Assembly: GCF_900114745.1 (NCBI RefSeq)
Contig: NZ_FOUB01000019.1
Location: 1 to 61,112, forward strand
Direction: 5' to 3'
DNA length: 61,112 bases
Origin: Nitrosomonas communis
GTDB lineage: Bacteria > Pseudomonadota > Gammaproteobacteria > Burkholderiales > Nitrosomonadaceae
Shown in pieces: positions 33,610 to 42,866 of the stretch. The notes beneath the pieces were generated by a model. The model saw only the letters and a program-made list of their open reading frames with translations. It was not told the DNA's origin and did no database searches. Position 1 is the first letter of the stretch. The number at the start of each line of letters is the position of its first letter. The translations under genes were made by a program, and so were the position numbers.

Positions 33610-34497
33610 ATTAATAATTTAATCCCAGCCGATTATACTTTGATTAACGCAGGAGCATTTTCGAGATCATATAATGTACACCAACCAAATGATTCTCGAG
33701 CGCATCAATGCTGTCAAGCACGCGGTTATGAAATTATTTTTCTTGCAGCTCATCTCAAATATGTTTCTGCAGATTCAGTTCGGGTGAATACGGTAGCAGG
33801 CATAACTAACGGAGGTTATCAGACAAATGGTAATCCTTGCTTTTATCTGCCAGCCGGACCATCAAGGATCATAACGACATTATCATCAGATTAATGGTTG
33901 GCAACCCCATTGATGAAAATCTGCATGTAATCGCTGCTGACATGAGGTAATACCAGACTGTCAAAGGATCAGTCAGTGGGACTGGCGGGCCCCATAAGCA
34001 TAAGTATACTCCTTCGCCACCACGGCACTCATCCGTGGTCCATCTGGATGGCGGCATAACAATAATGCTAGTCTACAGTGCGTCCAAAGCGCATTTCATC
34101 CTGGAACATCAAGCGTAGCGGTCGATGGTTACCTCCGCTGGCTACCATTCATCTAGCCGCTCTTTAATTTTTTCCAATCCTCGAGCAATGCAGGATTTCC
34201 CTGAGGATGAGTGATATCTGGCACAAGTTTACACCAGCCATGGCGTGCTAGTATTCGATAAATCGTTGAGAGTGCTACGCGCTTACCCAGCCGTTTATCC
34301 ATTTCCAAATCAAAACTGACACTAAGGCGATCCGCAGACAGTATAAATAATATGGCAAGTTGAAGCCAACAAAGTCAGTTTTGATTTAGAAATGGAATTA
34401 ATTCTTCTATTGTTCTTCCATTAACCAACAAATTCTTTGCTTGTTCCGAAACTTCTTTACCGCTCGCTACTCGTGCCATCACCATACTCTCTTTCAT
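33610..34497 (-). pseudogene. Degenerate IS630-family transposase
   Basis: The minus strand, read in pieces across frameshifts and stops, gives an IS630/Tc1-mariner-like transposase. An N-terminus starts at the ATG at 34497 (MARVASGKEVSEQAKNLL). It continues with YRILARHGWCKLVPDISHPQG (IS630 winged-helix region, about 34150-34280), DEMRFG (34050-34120), an LPPYSPELN-like stretch (near 33780) and FHNRVLDSIDAL (33680-33740). The coding sequence is broken many times and is also split by a 97-bp MITE-like element at 34299-34395. The plus-strand frame 33640-33894 is its antisense. It is not functional. Confidence 0.7.
34299..34395 (+). mobile_element. 97-bp MITE-like element, copy A
   Basis: This is a 97-bp insertion inside the IS630 pseudogene. 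It is bounded by 22-bp terminal inverted repeats that differ at one position (starts CCATTTCCAAATCAAAAC, ends TTTTGATTTAGAAATGG). The core contains CGCAGACAGTATAAATAATA. A second copy of exactly the same length lies at 52693-52789 in the opposite orientation, inside another transposase gene. Roughly four fifths of positions agree by eye. It has no coding capacity. The terminal repeats and equal lengths point to a non-autonomous element moved by a transposase in trans. No convincing target-site duplication is visible. Confidence 0.7.
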
Positions 34498-34518
34498 AAG
34501 TTACTTATATTGTAAGCG

Positions 34519-34813
34519 CTCAACGCCCTGGCGCCGAAGAGGTCAGAGAAGCTCAGAATCTGACCGTCTTAACACCCGTTAAAAACAAAAAGGGCAACTC
34601 TATATGGAACCACAGGATCAATGGTTATCTACAGCAGTTGCTCGTATTCGGCAACCGATTGAAGCATTATTTGCCTGGATTGAAGAAAAAACAGGCATTA
34701 AATGTGCCAGCAAAGTTCGTTCTTATAAGGGGCTGATGGTGCATGTATTCGGAAAGCTGGCTGCGGCTCTGTTTTTCTGGAATTTTTTACGAGTTAGCTC
34801 TTAATTCACATTA
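34519..34813 (+). mobile_element. 3' fragment of a DDE-transposase IS (same family as 52059-53173)
   Basis: This fragment matches the 3' third of the IS at 52.1-53.2 kb. It encodes the segment RQPIEALFAWIEEKTGIKCASKVRSYKGLMVHVFGKLAAALF, preceded by a homologue of EEVREAQNLTVLTPVK in another frame. One A has been lost from the A run near 34579, so the frame is broken. It ends in the IS terminus AGCTCTTAATTCACATTA at 34796-34813. The 5' part is missing. It is nonfunctional. Confidence 0.75.
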
Positions 34814-35097
34814 TATGACTGGGATTGATGTATCATAATTTTTTGTGATTCGAAGTGAATTTTCACGCATCTTCATCTTTTATCTTCGTCTTTTTTGCAA
34901 AACGCTTGAAGTCGATTGTGAGCAAAAATTTGAGTTATTGAACTAAACACGATGGCATGAGCATCATGCTTAATATTTTCATTTTGAAAGAATAAATCTG
35001 TGTTGCACGGATATCTTGTTATTCATGATTATCCGACACTATAATTTGTTCTTGGCAAATGTGAGATTCAACCGAAATTAACTTTGAGGCATACAAA

Positions 35098-36117
35098 ATG
35101 AATATTCTTGTAACAGGTGGTGCTGGCTATATTGGTAGCCATACTATCATAGAGCTGCTTAACAATAAACACGATGTCATTATCATTGATAATCTATTAA
35201 ATAGTAGTAAAGTAGCGATAAATCGAATCGAGAAAATTGTTGGAAAAAAACTTGCATTTTACGAAAAAGACGTCCGTAATAAGCAAGCACTTGAAGAAAT
35301 ATTTTCAAAGCATCAAATTGACGGTGTTATTCATTTTGCTGGTCTTAAAGCGGTGGGCGAGTCGGTGAGAGTGCCACTCAAGTATTACAATAATAACCTT
35401 ATTTCCACAATCTCATTATTAGAGGCTATGGAATCTCATGAGGTCAGGCAATTGGTTTTCAGCTCATCAGCCACCGTTTATGGTGACCCAGTAATCGTTC
35501 CGATCAAAGAATCTGCCACACTCCCCGCTAAAGTTACTAACCCGTATGGTCAAACAAAGCTTATTATTGAGACTATGCTCATGGATCTTGCAATAACCAA
35601 TAATAACTGGCAAATTACTGCACTGCGCTATTTTAATCCAATAGGTGCGCACGAGTCCGGAACTATCGGTGAAGATCCAAGCGATATACCTAATAACCTT
35701 ATGCCCTATGTCAGTCAGGTTGCAGTCGGCAAACTCAAGGAGCTTTCTGTATTTGGTAATGACTATCCTACCCCTGATGGTACAGGCGTACGTGACTATA
35801 TTCATGTAACCGACCTTGCGAAAGCACACGTAGCAGCTCTAAACATACCTGCTACACCGAACGAGTATCGTGCAATAAATGTTGGTACAGGCAAAGGCAC
35901 AAGCGTGCTTGAGCTTGTTAATGCATTCGAACATGCAAGTGGCGTAAAGATACCTTACAAAATTACTGACCGGCGGCCCGGTGATATCGCAGCATGTTAT
36001 GCTGATCCAAGCCTAGCGCATTCTCTCTTAGGCTGGCAAGCCCAAAAATCTCTTAAAGATGCCTGTGCAGATTCATGGCGCTGGCAAAGTGACAACCCTA
36101 ATGGATATAAAGGATAA
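35098..36117 (+). CDS. galE: UDP-hexose 4-epimerase, probably UDP-GlcNAc/UDP-GalNAc type
   Basis: This 339-residue extended SDR epimerase interconverts UDP-sugars at C4. It has the Rossmann motif GGAGYIGSH at the N-terminus, the catalytic Ser in SSSATVYG, and YGQTK as YxxxK. At the substrate-size gate E. coli GalE has Tyr299 in a PAYWAD context. Here the sequence is AACYAD with Cys300, as in human GALE, which also accepts UDP-GlcNAc. A small gate residue is known to permit N-acetylated substrates, so this enzyme can plausibly supply UDP-GalNAc for Pel, like PelX in some Pseudomonas pel loci. It is convergent with pelB and opens the pel region. Confidence 0.92.
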   Translation: MNILVTGGAGYIGSHTIIELLNNKHDVIIIDNLLNSSKVAINRIEKIVGKKLAFYEKDVRNKQALEEIFSKHQIDGVIHFAGLKAVGESVRVPLKYYNNNLISTISLLEAMESHEVRQLVFSSSATVYGDPVIVPIKESATLPAKVTNPYGQTKLIIETMLMDLAITNNNWQITALRYFNPIGAHESGTIGEDPSDIPNNLMPYVSQVAVGKLKELSVFGNDYPTPDGTGVRDYIHVTDLAKAHVAALNIPATPNEYRAINVGTGKGTSVLELVNAFEHASGVKIPYKITDRRPGDIAACYADPSLAHSLLGWQAQKSLKDACADSWRWQSDNPNGYKG

Positions 36118-36319
36118 TATTATAAAATAATACTATCGAATTGATAGATAGCCCCATCGTGTTTGAACTTTTAAAAATACTCTATTTTATTTTGAATAAT
36201 TCCTTTATTAGAGCATTGTCAAACTTGCAAATTGGGTTAAGCAGATCAGAAATTTCGTAGGAAGCTGCCGGGATTTGAATGAAGAATCGATCCAATTTCT
36301 GGATTAAATTCTCCAAAGC

Positions 36320-39300
36320 TTAGAAACGAATAGAGTATTGAAGGCCAACTCCCTTAAAAGCTTGATCAGTCTTACCCCCTTGGATATTACTATAAAATGC
36401 TCCGACACTAAGTGTGTCTCGGCCAAATAATGAAACCCCCATAGCTAGCCGGCCGTTATACCCAAAAACATCATTAGGCCATACCCATCCTGCCCAAGCA
36501 TCTGCAAGAATAAAAGGTTGTCTCAATACACCTTGATCGGATCCTCCATAACGAAAAGCCGTTCCTGCACCCATCGTACCGAATTTTTGTGTGATGAATG
36601 TTTCCACATTCGCTACAGATGCTCCCAATAACCCATTCAATTCAGAAGGGAGTATTCCTACTAAGTCATTGCTTTCCCATGTACCTTGTAATCTAACTTG
36701 CCAATCTTGAATGCCCGTAAGTAGAGATTTTCCCAGAATTCCTTGCAATTTATAACCTGTACCGAGAGTACTCCTTTCTCTCGTCAGATAACGATGACCA
36801 TCAATATCCAAACTCATAAATGAGTTTGATGGTAATTGCGTTGTAACATTGAATAAAAGGATATCTTTTGCTCCAAGCGCTCGTAATGGCCCTGTTTCAA
36901 ACGGTATTTCATTCACTCCAACACGCAAGCTTGTTTTCACTTTATTGGTTATATCTTTGTTGACTCTAGCTGCGCCATAAACCAGAGAGGCATCTTCTCT
37001 GAGATTGCCACCCAGATTGAACTGGAGCATTCCTTCTTTAAAAGGATGTTTATATTCTGTACTAAGATCAACTTCAGTATCAGCAGGTAACCTAATGTTG
37101 GGATCTGTAGAATTCAAATACGTATTCTTCAGTTCCATGCCAAGTACCCCTCCTAATAGGGGAGTATTAAAACGCGCCCGGCCTTCGATAAAATCTATAG
37201 CACCAAGACTTCTAAAATCAACATTGCCTATTATTTGCCTGCTTGATTTCACCGCCAATTCATCTCTGGTATGAAAAAGATATGATTGCAATACAAGTGA
37301 TTGGTCTTTATTTTCCTCAAGAAGATCATAAGTTAATGCTAAGGCCTCTTTATTTCTGTCTAAACGTTTAAGCACTTCCATTTTGTTGATCTTTGTAAGC
37401 TTATCGCTTTCTTTTTCAAGAATATGCTCAGCAGTAGCGAGATTATTTTCTGCCAAAGCTAAGGTAAGACGCTGCCAACTTGGTGTTTCTTGCCTGGCAA
37501 TATGTTCTTGCAGTAACCAATGCCGAGCAGCGGAATAATTCTTCTGAGACAAATATGCAGCAACAAGCAGCTCTTGAACAAAGGGATCATCGTATCCTTT
37601 TTCAAGAAACTTTTTCAAAACAGACACCTCAGCATTTGCGCCTTCCATATTCCGCACTAAAGCTAAATATTCAGTACGCAAGATATCCTTAATTCTTTTG
37701 CTTAGCTCATTATCAATTTTGTTAAAACGAGATCTTAAGTTAAACAAAACATGTTTCCGCAAGTGCCAGGCTTTGTCTGCATACCCAGCCTGGCTCAAGA
37801 CATCTGCATAGGTAAGCTGCCACAGATAATCATCAGGGCTGATTTGTGACTTGCGCTCAAGCCAAGACAAAGCTTCTTTGTGCTGACCAATCTTAGCTAA
37901 AGCTACACCATAACTGCCCCATAACAATGGATTTTCTAACGCTTCTGATTGCCAACTTTTAAGGTAAGATTGAAGTAATTTTCTGTCATTTTGCTCAATA
38001 AGACTCCATAAAATGCCTTCTTTGGCAACAATAGACGCGGGATTAACTGTCAATGCTTGTTGATAGTGCTTTATAGCTATTTTTGGATTGTTCTCATGAA
38101 TATCTAACTGAGCACGCAAGAGCCAATACATTTCTAAATCATTGAATTTCGATTCATTATTTATTGCTATTTGTAAGAGCTGCTTCAGTTGAGCTGATAA
38201 ACCTGCCTCATTAGCAATATCCATAGAAAGCAATAGCCAACGAGGTTCATTAAAGCGATCATACGCTTCTTCACCAACTGTAATAGCTTCTTCTGCTTTA
38301 TCTGTATCTCGTAATCTTTGAATTAATCGCTCTGCAACAAGTGTATTAGCTTTTTTCGTTTTCCATAGAATGTTATAAGCTGAAAATGAATCCTCAGGCC
38401 GTTCTAACTCCCAGGAAAGCTCGCCAAAAATCTGCCAGTAATAAGCATCTTTATCTGATGCATTATCTTGATTTGATAATAATATTGAAAATGCCTTCTC
38501 AGATTGGCCATTTTTCCACAATAATTTAGCTTGATGGGCCACAGCATCTGATAGCCGATTGAATTGTGATCCGATAGATTGCCACGTTGCTATGGCCTCG
38601 CCTATTTGTCCCGCATTTTCTTGTGCTTTAGCCAATGCTTCCCATACCTGCATATCTTCCGGATAACGCTTTAAATAGGACTTCAAGAAATTAATTTGAT
38701 CAGATATATTGCCTGCCTCATTAAAAGCAAACAATAAATTTTCCATTTCTTCATCGGTTAGTTCACGCATGCTTGCTAGTTGCTCTAGCATTTCTATGGT
38801 GATATTGAAAAAATAGAGTGCTTTTGAAAGAGTAATTGAATTGATAATCGCTACATCATCTTGTCTGTTTCTAGCTAACCATAACCATGCTTTTAATGCT
38901 AACCCCGGTTTATCAGCCCATTCTGCAATACGAGCTAAACTCTCATGAGCTTCATCGTCATCTGGAACAATTTCTACTAACCGCTGAGCTAAGACCAACG
39001 CTGACTGAATTTCTCCAACGGCAAGCGCACGATCAATTTGCTTTTTAATTTGCTCTGGATCGTCAGGGTCTAATGTCAAACGCAAGATGCCCAATTCATA
39101 GGCATTTCTTGGGCTCTTGTTAGCCATATAAAGAGTGATCATTTCATCAAGAAGTGCTGGATCTTTCGGGAATTTCTGCTGATAGTTGCGAAAATATTCC
39201 GCAGCTAAGTTACTATCACCAACTGCTCGTAATGCTTGAAGCGCTAGAAATGCAAATTTTCTGGCCTCGACTATATCCTCCGATAATTCATAGCATTTAT

Positions 39301-39919
39301 GATATGCTTCTGCTACCTTATAATGTAATCCAGATGCGATATACCATCGCGCTGACTCTTTTAATTTCTCAATTCTTTCGGTAGGATTGAGAATCATGGT
39401 AGACCATTGGTCATACAAATTTGCAGCAATAACAGGTTGATTAAGCTCCAGGCTAAGCTTAATAACTTTAGAAATTAAAGTGACTGGAATCGGATTTTTA
39501 CTAATATCTGTGATAATGTTTTGTAGTTTAGTTAGCTTTGTTTCCCGATTTGGGTCTTCTGCCGCCAATGTGAAATATTTCCTTAAATCAATTTCTAGCA
39601 TTAGGAGTTTGGCTTCTAACGCTATGAAACTATCTTCTACTATTAATGTTAATGGCTCTAACTCTAAGTGAGCCTTATCATCTTCTCCTAAATTAATATA
39701 ATGGCGGGCAAGTTCAAGACGTAGACCAGCATTATCAGGATTGATGTTCAAAAGAAGCTTTAAATATTGTACTGAAATACTATCGGGTTTGACTAATTGC
39801 AGAAATTCTTTTAACCGTTCCTCTTTATAAATATAAAAGAAAAGCGAGAAAATAATAGCTAATGTGATTGTAAATATAACTATCGCTCTTTTAGACTTAT
39901 CCGGCAATTTTTGATTCAT
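36320..39919 (-). CDS. pelB: Pel exopolysaccharide export protein PelB-like (TPR + outer membrane barrel)
   Basis: PelB exports the Pel polymer across the outer membrane and guides PelA through its TPR scaffold. The 1199-residue protein has an N-terminal membrane helix (AIVIFTITLAIIFSLFFYIY, about 13-32), a very long TPR superhelix (about 40-880, with repeated W..LA / A...Y motifs), and a C-terminal 16-strand-type beta barrel (about 900-1199) that ends in VGLQYSIRF with the terminal Phe of outer membrane proteins. Size and layout match PelB of P. aeruginosa (1193 residues). It is transcribed divergently from pelC-G, unlike the co-directional pelABCDEFG order. A 66-codon frame overlaps its start by 4 bp. 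Confidence 0.88.
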   Translation of the reverse strand: MNQKLPDKSKRAIVIFTITLAIIFSLFFYIYKEERLKEFLQLVKPDSISVQYLKLLLNINPDNAGLRLELARHYINLGEDDKAHLELEPLTLIVEDSFIALEAKLLMLEIDLRKYFTLAAEDPNRETKLTKLQNIITDISKNPIPVTLISKVIKLSLELNQPVIAANLYDQWSTMILNPTERIEKLKESARWYIASGLHYKVAEAYHKCYELSEDIVEARKFAFLALQALRAVGDSNLAAEYFRNYQQKFPKDPALLDEMITLYMANKSPRNAYELGILRLTLDPDDPEQIKKQIDRALAVGEIQSALVLAQRLVEIVPDDDEAHESLARIAEWADKPGLALKAWLWLARNRQDDVAIINSITLSKALYFFNITIEMLEQLASMRELTDEEMENLLFAFNEAGNISDQINFLKSYLKRYPEDMQVWEALAKAQENAGQIGEAIATWQSIGSQFNRLSDAVAHQAKLLWKNGQSEKAFSILLSNQDNASDKDAYYWQIFGELSWELERPEDSFSAYNILWKTKKANTLVAERLIQRLRDTDKAEEAITVGEEAYDRFNEPRWLLLSMDIANEAGLSAQLKQLLQIAINNESKFNDLEMYWLLRAQLDIHENNPKIAIKHYQQALTVNPASIVAKEGILWSLIEQNDRKLLQSYLKSWQSEALENPLLWGSYGVALAKIGQHKEALSWLERKSQISPDDYLWQLTYADVLSQAGYADKAWHLRKHVLFNLRSRFNKIDNELSKRIKDILRTEYLALVRNMEGANAEVSVLKKFLEKGYDDPFVQELLVAAYLSQKNYSAARHWLLQEHIARQETPSWQRLTLALAENNLATAEHILEKESDKLTKINKMEVLKRLDRNKEALALTYDLLEENKDQSLVLQSYLFHTRDELAVKSSRQIIGNVDFRSLGAIDFIEGRARFNTPLLGGVLGMELKNTYLNSTDPNIRLPADTEVDLSTEYKHPFKEGMLQFNLGGNLREDASLVYGAARVNKDITNKVKTSLRVGVNEIPFETGPLRALGAKDILLFNVTTQLPSNSFMSLDIDGHRYLTRERSTLGTGYKLQGILGKSLLTGIQDWQVRLQGTWESNDLVGILPSELNGLLGASVANVETFITQKFGTMGAGTAFRYGGSDQGVLRQPFILADAWAGWVWPNDVFGYNGRLAMGVSLFGRDTLSVGAFYSNIQGGKTDQAFKGVGLQYSIRF

Positions 39920-40116
39920 AATCTTAAGAACCGCAATTGGACAAGATATAGCGAATAGAAAATCGGAGATAAAACCGGGTACATTGATGCTGGTGAGATA
40001 ACTCCAACAGCTATGAGCAATAATGCATCCGTGCTGGGGATGACAAACGATATGTCATATAACGCAATCATAATTGGGATTAACGAAAAGATTTCGAAAA
40101 TGTCTGTATATGTCAT
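39916..40116 (-). CDS. Small hydrophobic protein translationally coupled to pelB
   Basis: A 66-codon frame ends in TGA within ATGA, which is also the start of pelB, the classic arrangement for coupled translation. The product has two hydrophobic stretches (IFSLIPIMIALYDISFVI and ALLLIAVGVISPASMYPVLSPIFYSLYLVQL) and would be a small inner-membrane protein. I recognise no family. The overlap and the membrane character support a real gene. The length and lack of homology knowledge leave doubt. Confidence 0.5.
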   Translation of the reverse strand: MTYTDIFEIFSLIPIMIALYDISFVIPSTDALLLIAVGVISPASMYPVLSPIFYSLYLVQLRFLRL

Positions 40117-41245
40117 AAGTTTGACTTTTCAAGCAAGGATTCTATTGCAATTTTTAGAATTTTAGATTTCTTTTAAAATTATGCGCCTCAATACCTAAAT
40201 AAGTAATATCAACAAATATTACGCAATTTGTTGTCATTAATATAATTAGCCAGCCATAGCTAGCTACCGAAAATTTTAGAAATTAATATTAAACAACAAA
40301 ATATGCATTTTGCATTTTATTGATCCATTATCGTGAAAAAAGTTTCGCATGCATCTATTGAAAAGCGGAAAGTTTTATAGCATCGGCTATACTGAAAGAG
40401 TTTTTTAAGAATCTTCCAATAACATTGAATGTAGCTACAGGATAGACGCATGCGGTACTCATGATTCCAAGCTGTATTTGTTCCTTTCAGGACATTTAAG
40501 GAATCCGTATGCTAACTTTATTGCGACCTGACCGCGCAAATGGCAAATATGGATAATAAAAGAAACGCTATCGGATTGTTTTTGGCCATTGCGATCGCGG
40601 TAAAAAGTGTGCAAGTGTAAATACATTCTTAGCTCCTCAGCTAATAGTTTACAGCTATGAAACTCCACTCGAGCCTTCCCTTCTTAAAAAGTGGAACTCA
40701 TCTTGTTAATGATAAGAACTAGGTATGTTTTTTAAAACAACGACCTAGTACCGAGTATTATCTTAGCCAATTTATTATTCAATTAACCAAATTTCATTCA
40801 TAGTTTTTATCAGGTTTTTAGAATAATTTTTCCTAAAAATTTGTGCTTAAAAATAATTAATGTTGCTTGCGAAACAAGGGATACAGCATAAATAATACTC
40901 CAATAAAACACTTATTGAAGTACCATTAGGCATATTTTGTTTAAATTGCTCATTTACAATTATTTTGTTATTTTTTGTCTAGTACTTTCTTAATTTCTAG
41001 ATTGTTTAGTAATGGTAGTGTTTATTAATATGCAATAAATATATTAGCAAGCGATGTGTTTGAGCAACTGGTGCTATACAATGCTAATATATTGCAAATT
41101 TGAAATCTTAAGTTTGAAAATTTATTTCGATCAAATGTTTTTACACGATTTTTAAGCCTTCCAAATCCTATTTCTTAAGGATTTACGATCAGCCGGACAG
41201 TAGTGAAGAAACTATTAAATTAATCAACCGAAAAAGGAGAAGTTT
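40117..41245. other. Long divergent intergenic region between pelB and pelC
   Basis: About 1.1 kb of AT-rich sequence should contain the divergent promoters for the pelB and pelC transcripts. I found no GG-N10-GC sigma-54 element near either gene. A 69-codon minus-strand frame (40459-40668) lacks recognisable features. The AAAAAGGAGAAG ribosome-binding site of pelC is at the right edge. Confidence 0.5.
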
Positions 41246-41806
41246 ATGTTGATTGGCAGCGAAAAAATCCTACGATTTGCTCATCTAAAATTTAGATTTT
41301 TCTTTTTTATTATTTTACTCAATTTGTTAATAGCATGTTCGGTAATCGATATACAAAAAGGGGCTCCACTTTCTTCTTCTGAACGTTGGTTAATTTTACC
41401 TTTTCAAAATTATTCACAGACACCACGTGCAGGTGAACAAGTTGAAGAAATACTGTCTACTTTGCTTAGAATTCGAGGGATCCCAAATATAGAAATGTAT
41501 CAGCTAGATGATAACAAAAATGACTGGGTCGAATTTAATGACCGTAAACGTCAGGAAAATGCCATGTCACTTGCGATCAAAGAGAATGTTTTTTATGCAG
41601 TTACAGGAAGCGTTGATGAATGGCAATATAAGCTTGGTGTTGGCAGTGAACCAGTTGTTGGCCTGACCATCAGAATTATAGAGCTCTCTTCTGGCAAAGT
41701 TATTTGGTCTGCAAGCGGAGCGCGATCTGGTTGGAGTACGGAATCACTAAGTGGTACTGCACAAAAATTGATCAAGGATTTGATTTCTGACCTTAGAATT
41801 ACTTGA
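41246..41806 (+). CDS. pelC: Pel outer-membrane lipoprotein PelC
   Basis: PelC forms a dodecameric ring on the inner face of the outer membrane and funnels Pel to the PelB channel. The 186-residue precursor has a lipoprotein signal (FRFFFFIILLNLLIACS; the lipidated residue is Cys31 in the LIAC lipobox). The mature part WLILPFQNYSQTPRAGEQVEEIL...VTGSVDEWQYKLGVGSEPVVGLTIRIIELSSGKVIWSASG fits the PelC fold and length (172 in P. aeruginosa). AAAAAGGAG precedes the ATG. About 1 kb separates it from pelD, which is unusual for a pel operon. Confidence 0.85.
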   Translation: MLIGSEKILRFAHLKFRFFFFIILLNLLIACSVIDIQKGAPLSSSERWLILPFQNYSQTPRAGEQVEEILSTLLRIRGIPNIEMYQLDDNKNDWVEFNDRKRQENAMSLAIKENVFYAVTGSVDEWQYKLGVGSEPVVGLTIRIIELSSGKVIWSASGARSGWSTESLSGTAQKLIKDLISDLRIT

Positions 41807-42866
41807 TTAAAGAATTTTCGTGTGTGATTACATTTTTTGAGAATATTTCTTAAGGAATTTGATAATTACTGTTTTAAATTAGATATTTCATCATCATACT
41901 ATTGATGTGGTGTAATTGAAGGTTCTATGCTTGTTTGATGCACGTAGTTTGTGCTAAGAGATTCGATTCTTATGTTCGTGAAGTCATCTCCTTCGCTCTG
42001 CATATGTTAGAGTATGGAAATGACATTATCTTTACAGTTGTGTATAGCATTATCTGTTGATGAGTTAGAGGTATCGTTCGAACTTTTGCATAGAGCCGAT
42101 TTTCGATAGTTTGTCAATGTGAGGCCATGGTTAACCTTCCGCAGGCTGATCCATGAGTCCACCTTTAACTATTTATGAATTCTTTTTTTGACTGATTATT
42201 AACATTGATAAAATTTTGTCATAGCTGGTCGAGTTAATGTGCTTATTCTCAAGGTCATTGAGGAGTTAGTGTAACTATTATTCAGAAAATTCTGGTAAGA
42301 AAATTAAAATTGATTTTGATATGAGATACATGCTCTACAGGCAGTATGAAGTCGTGCACTCTTCTTATCATTAACAAAAGTAAGGTCTGATCACATCTGC
42401 GCATATTCGATCGTCTGGCTGTAGGCATTCGTTACATACTTTATAAATGGATAATTGAAATTAAATCACAGAATTTGGGTTAGGGTTGGCAGTTCTGTGG
42501 TCTTTGTGGCAAGATACATCGGCGCTTTACTAGTTAAGATCGTCAAGTTAACTAATTCTATGCCTAGATAGAGCTCATGGCGGTTTATCTATTAATATTG
42601 TGACTTGGTTCTTTGAATTCCAAAACTTTATATGAAGATTTGGGAAATTTTCTAATGTTATAGAAATTGAAAAGTCGAGTCAGCTCGATTGACGATACGA
42701 TGAGCTAAATTCTTGAAGAGATATGCTAAGTGTGTCAAATGTATCATCTGCTGGTGTCATGCTTTTAAAGCATGACAAATTTCTTGGAGATCTAATAGCA
42801 TTAAGCAAAAGCGTTTTATATTAAATCTAATTTTTAAATTTATTTATTAATTTTTATATTCAAAAA
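41807..42866. other. 1-kb noncoding gap inside the pel operon (pelC-pelD)
   Basis: No convincing gene is present in any frame. The stretch has scattered protein-like pieces but many stops, so it may be the remains of a lost gene or an IS. It contains a near-perfect palindrome at 42756-42776 close to pelD. It separates pelC from pelDEFG, so pelD-pelA probably has its own promoter here. Confidence 0.45.
42756..42776. promoter_or_regulatory. Palindrome upstream of pelD
   Basis: GTCATGCTTT and AAAGCATGAC are perfect 10-bp inverted repeats separated by one T, centred about 100 bp upstream of pelD. With a one-base spacer it looks more like an operator for a dimeric regulator than a hairpin terminator. 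The protein that binds is unknown. Confidence 0.4.

Noticed and set aside
33640..33894. 84-codon plus-strand frame
   Set aside because: It lies antisense to a clearly recognisable, though broken, IS630 transposase.
40459..40668. 69-codon minus-strand frame in the pelB-pelC gap
   Set aside because: No recognisable domain or signal and no context support.
41807..42700. Possible lost gene between pelC and pelD
   Set aside because: Short protein-like pieces appear in several frames but none matches a family I know, so it is left as noncoding.
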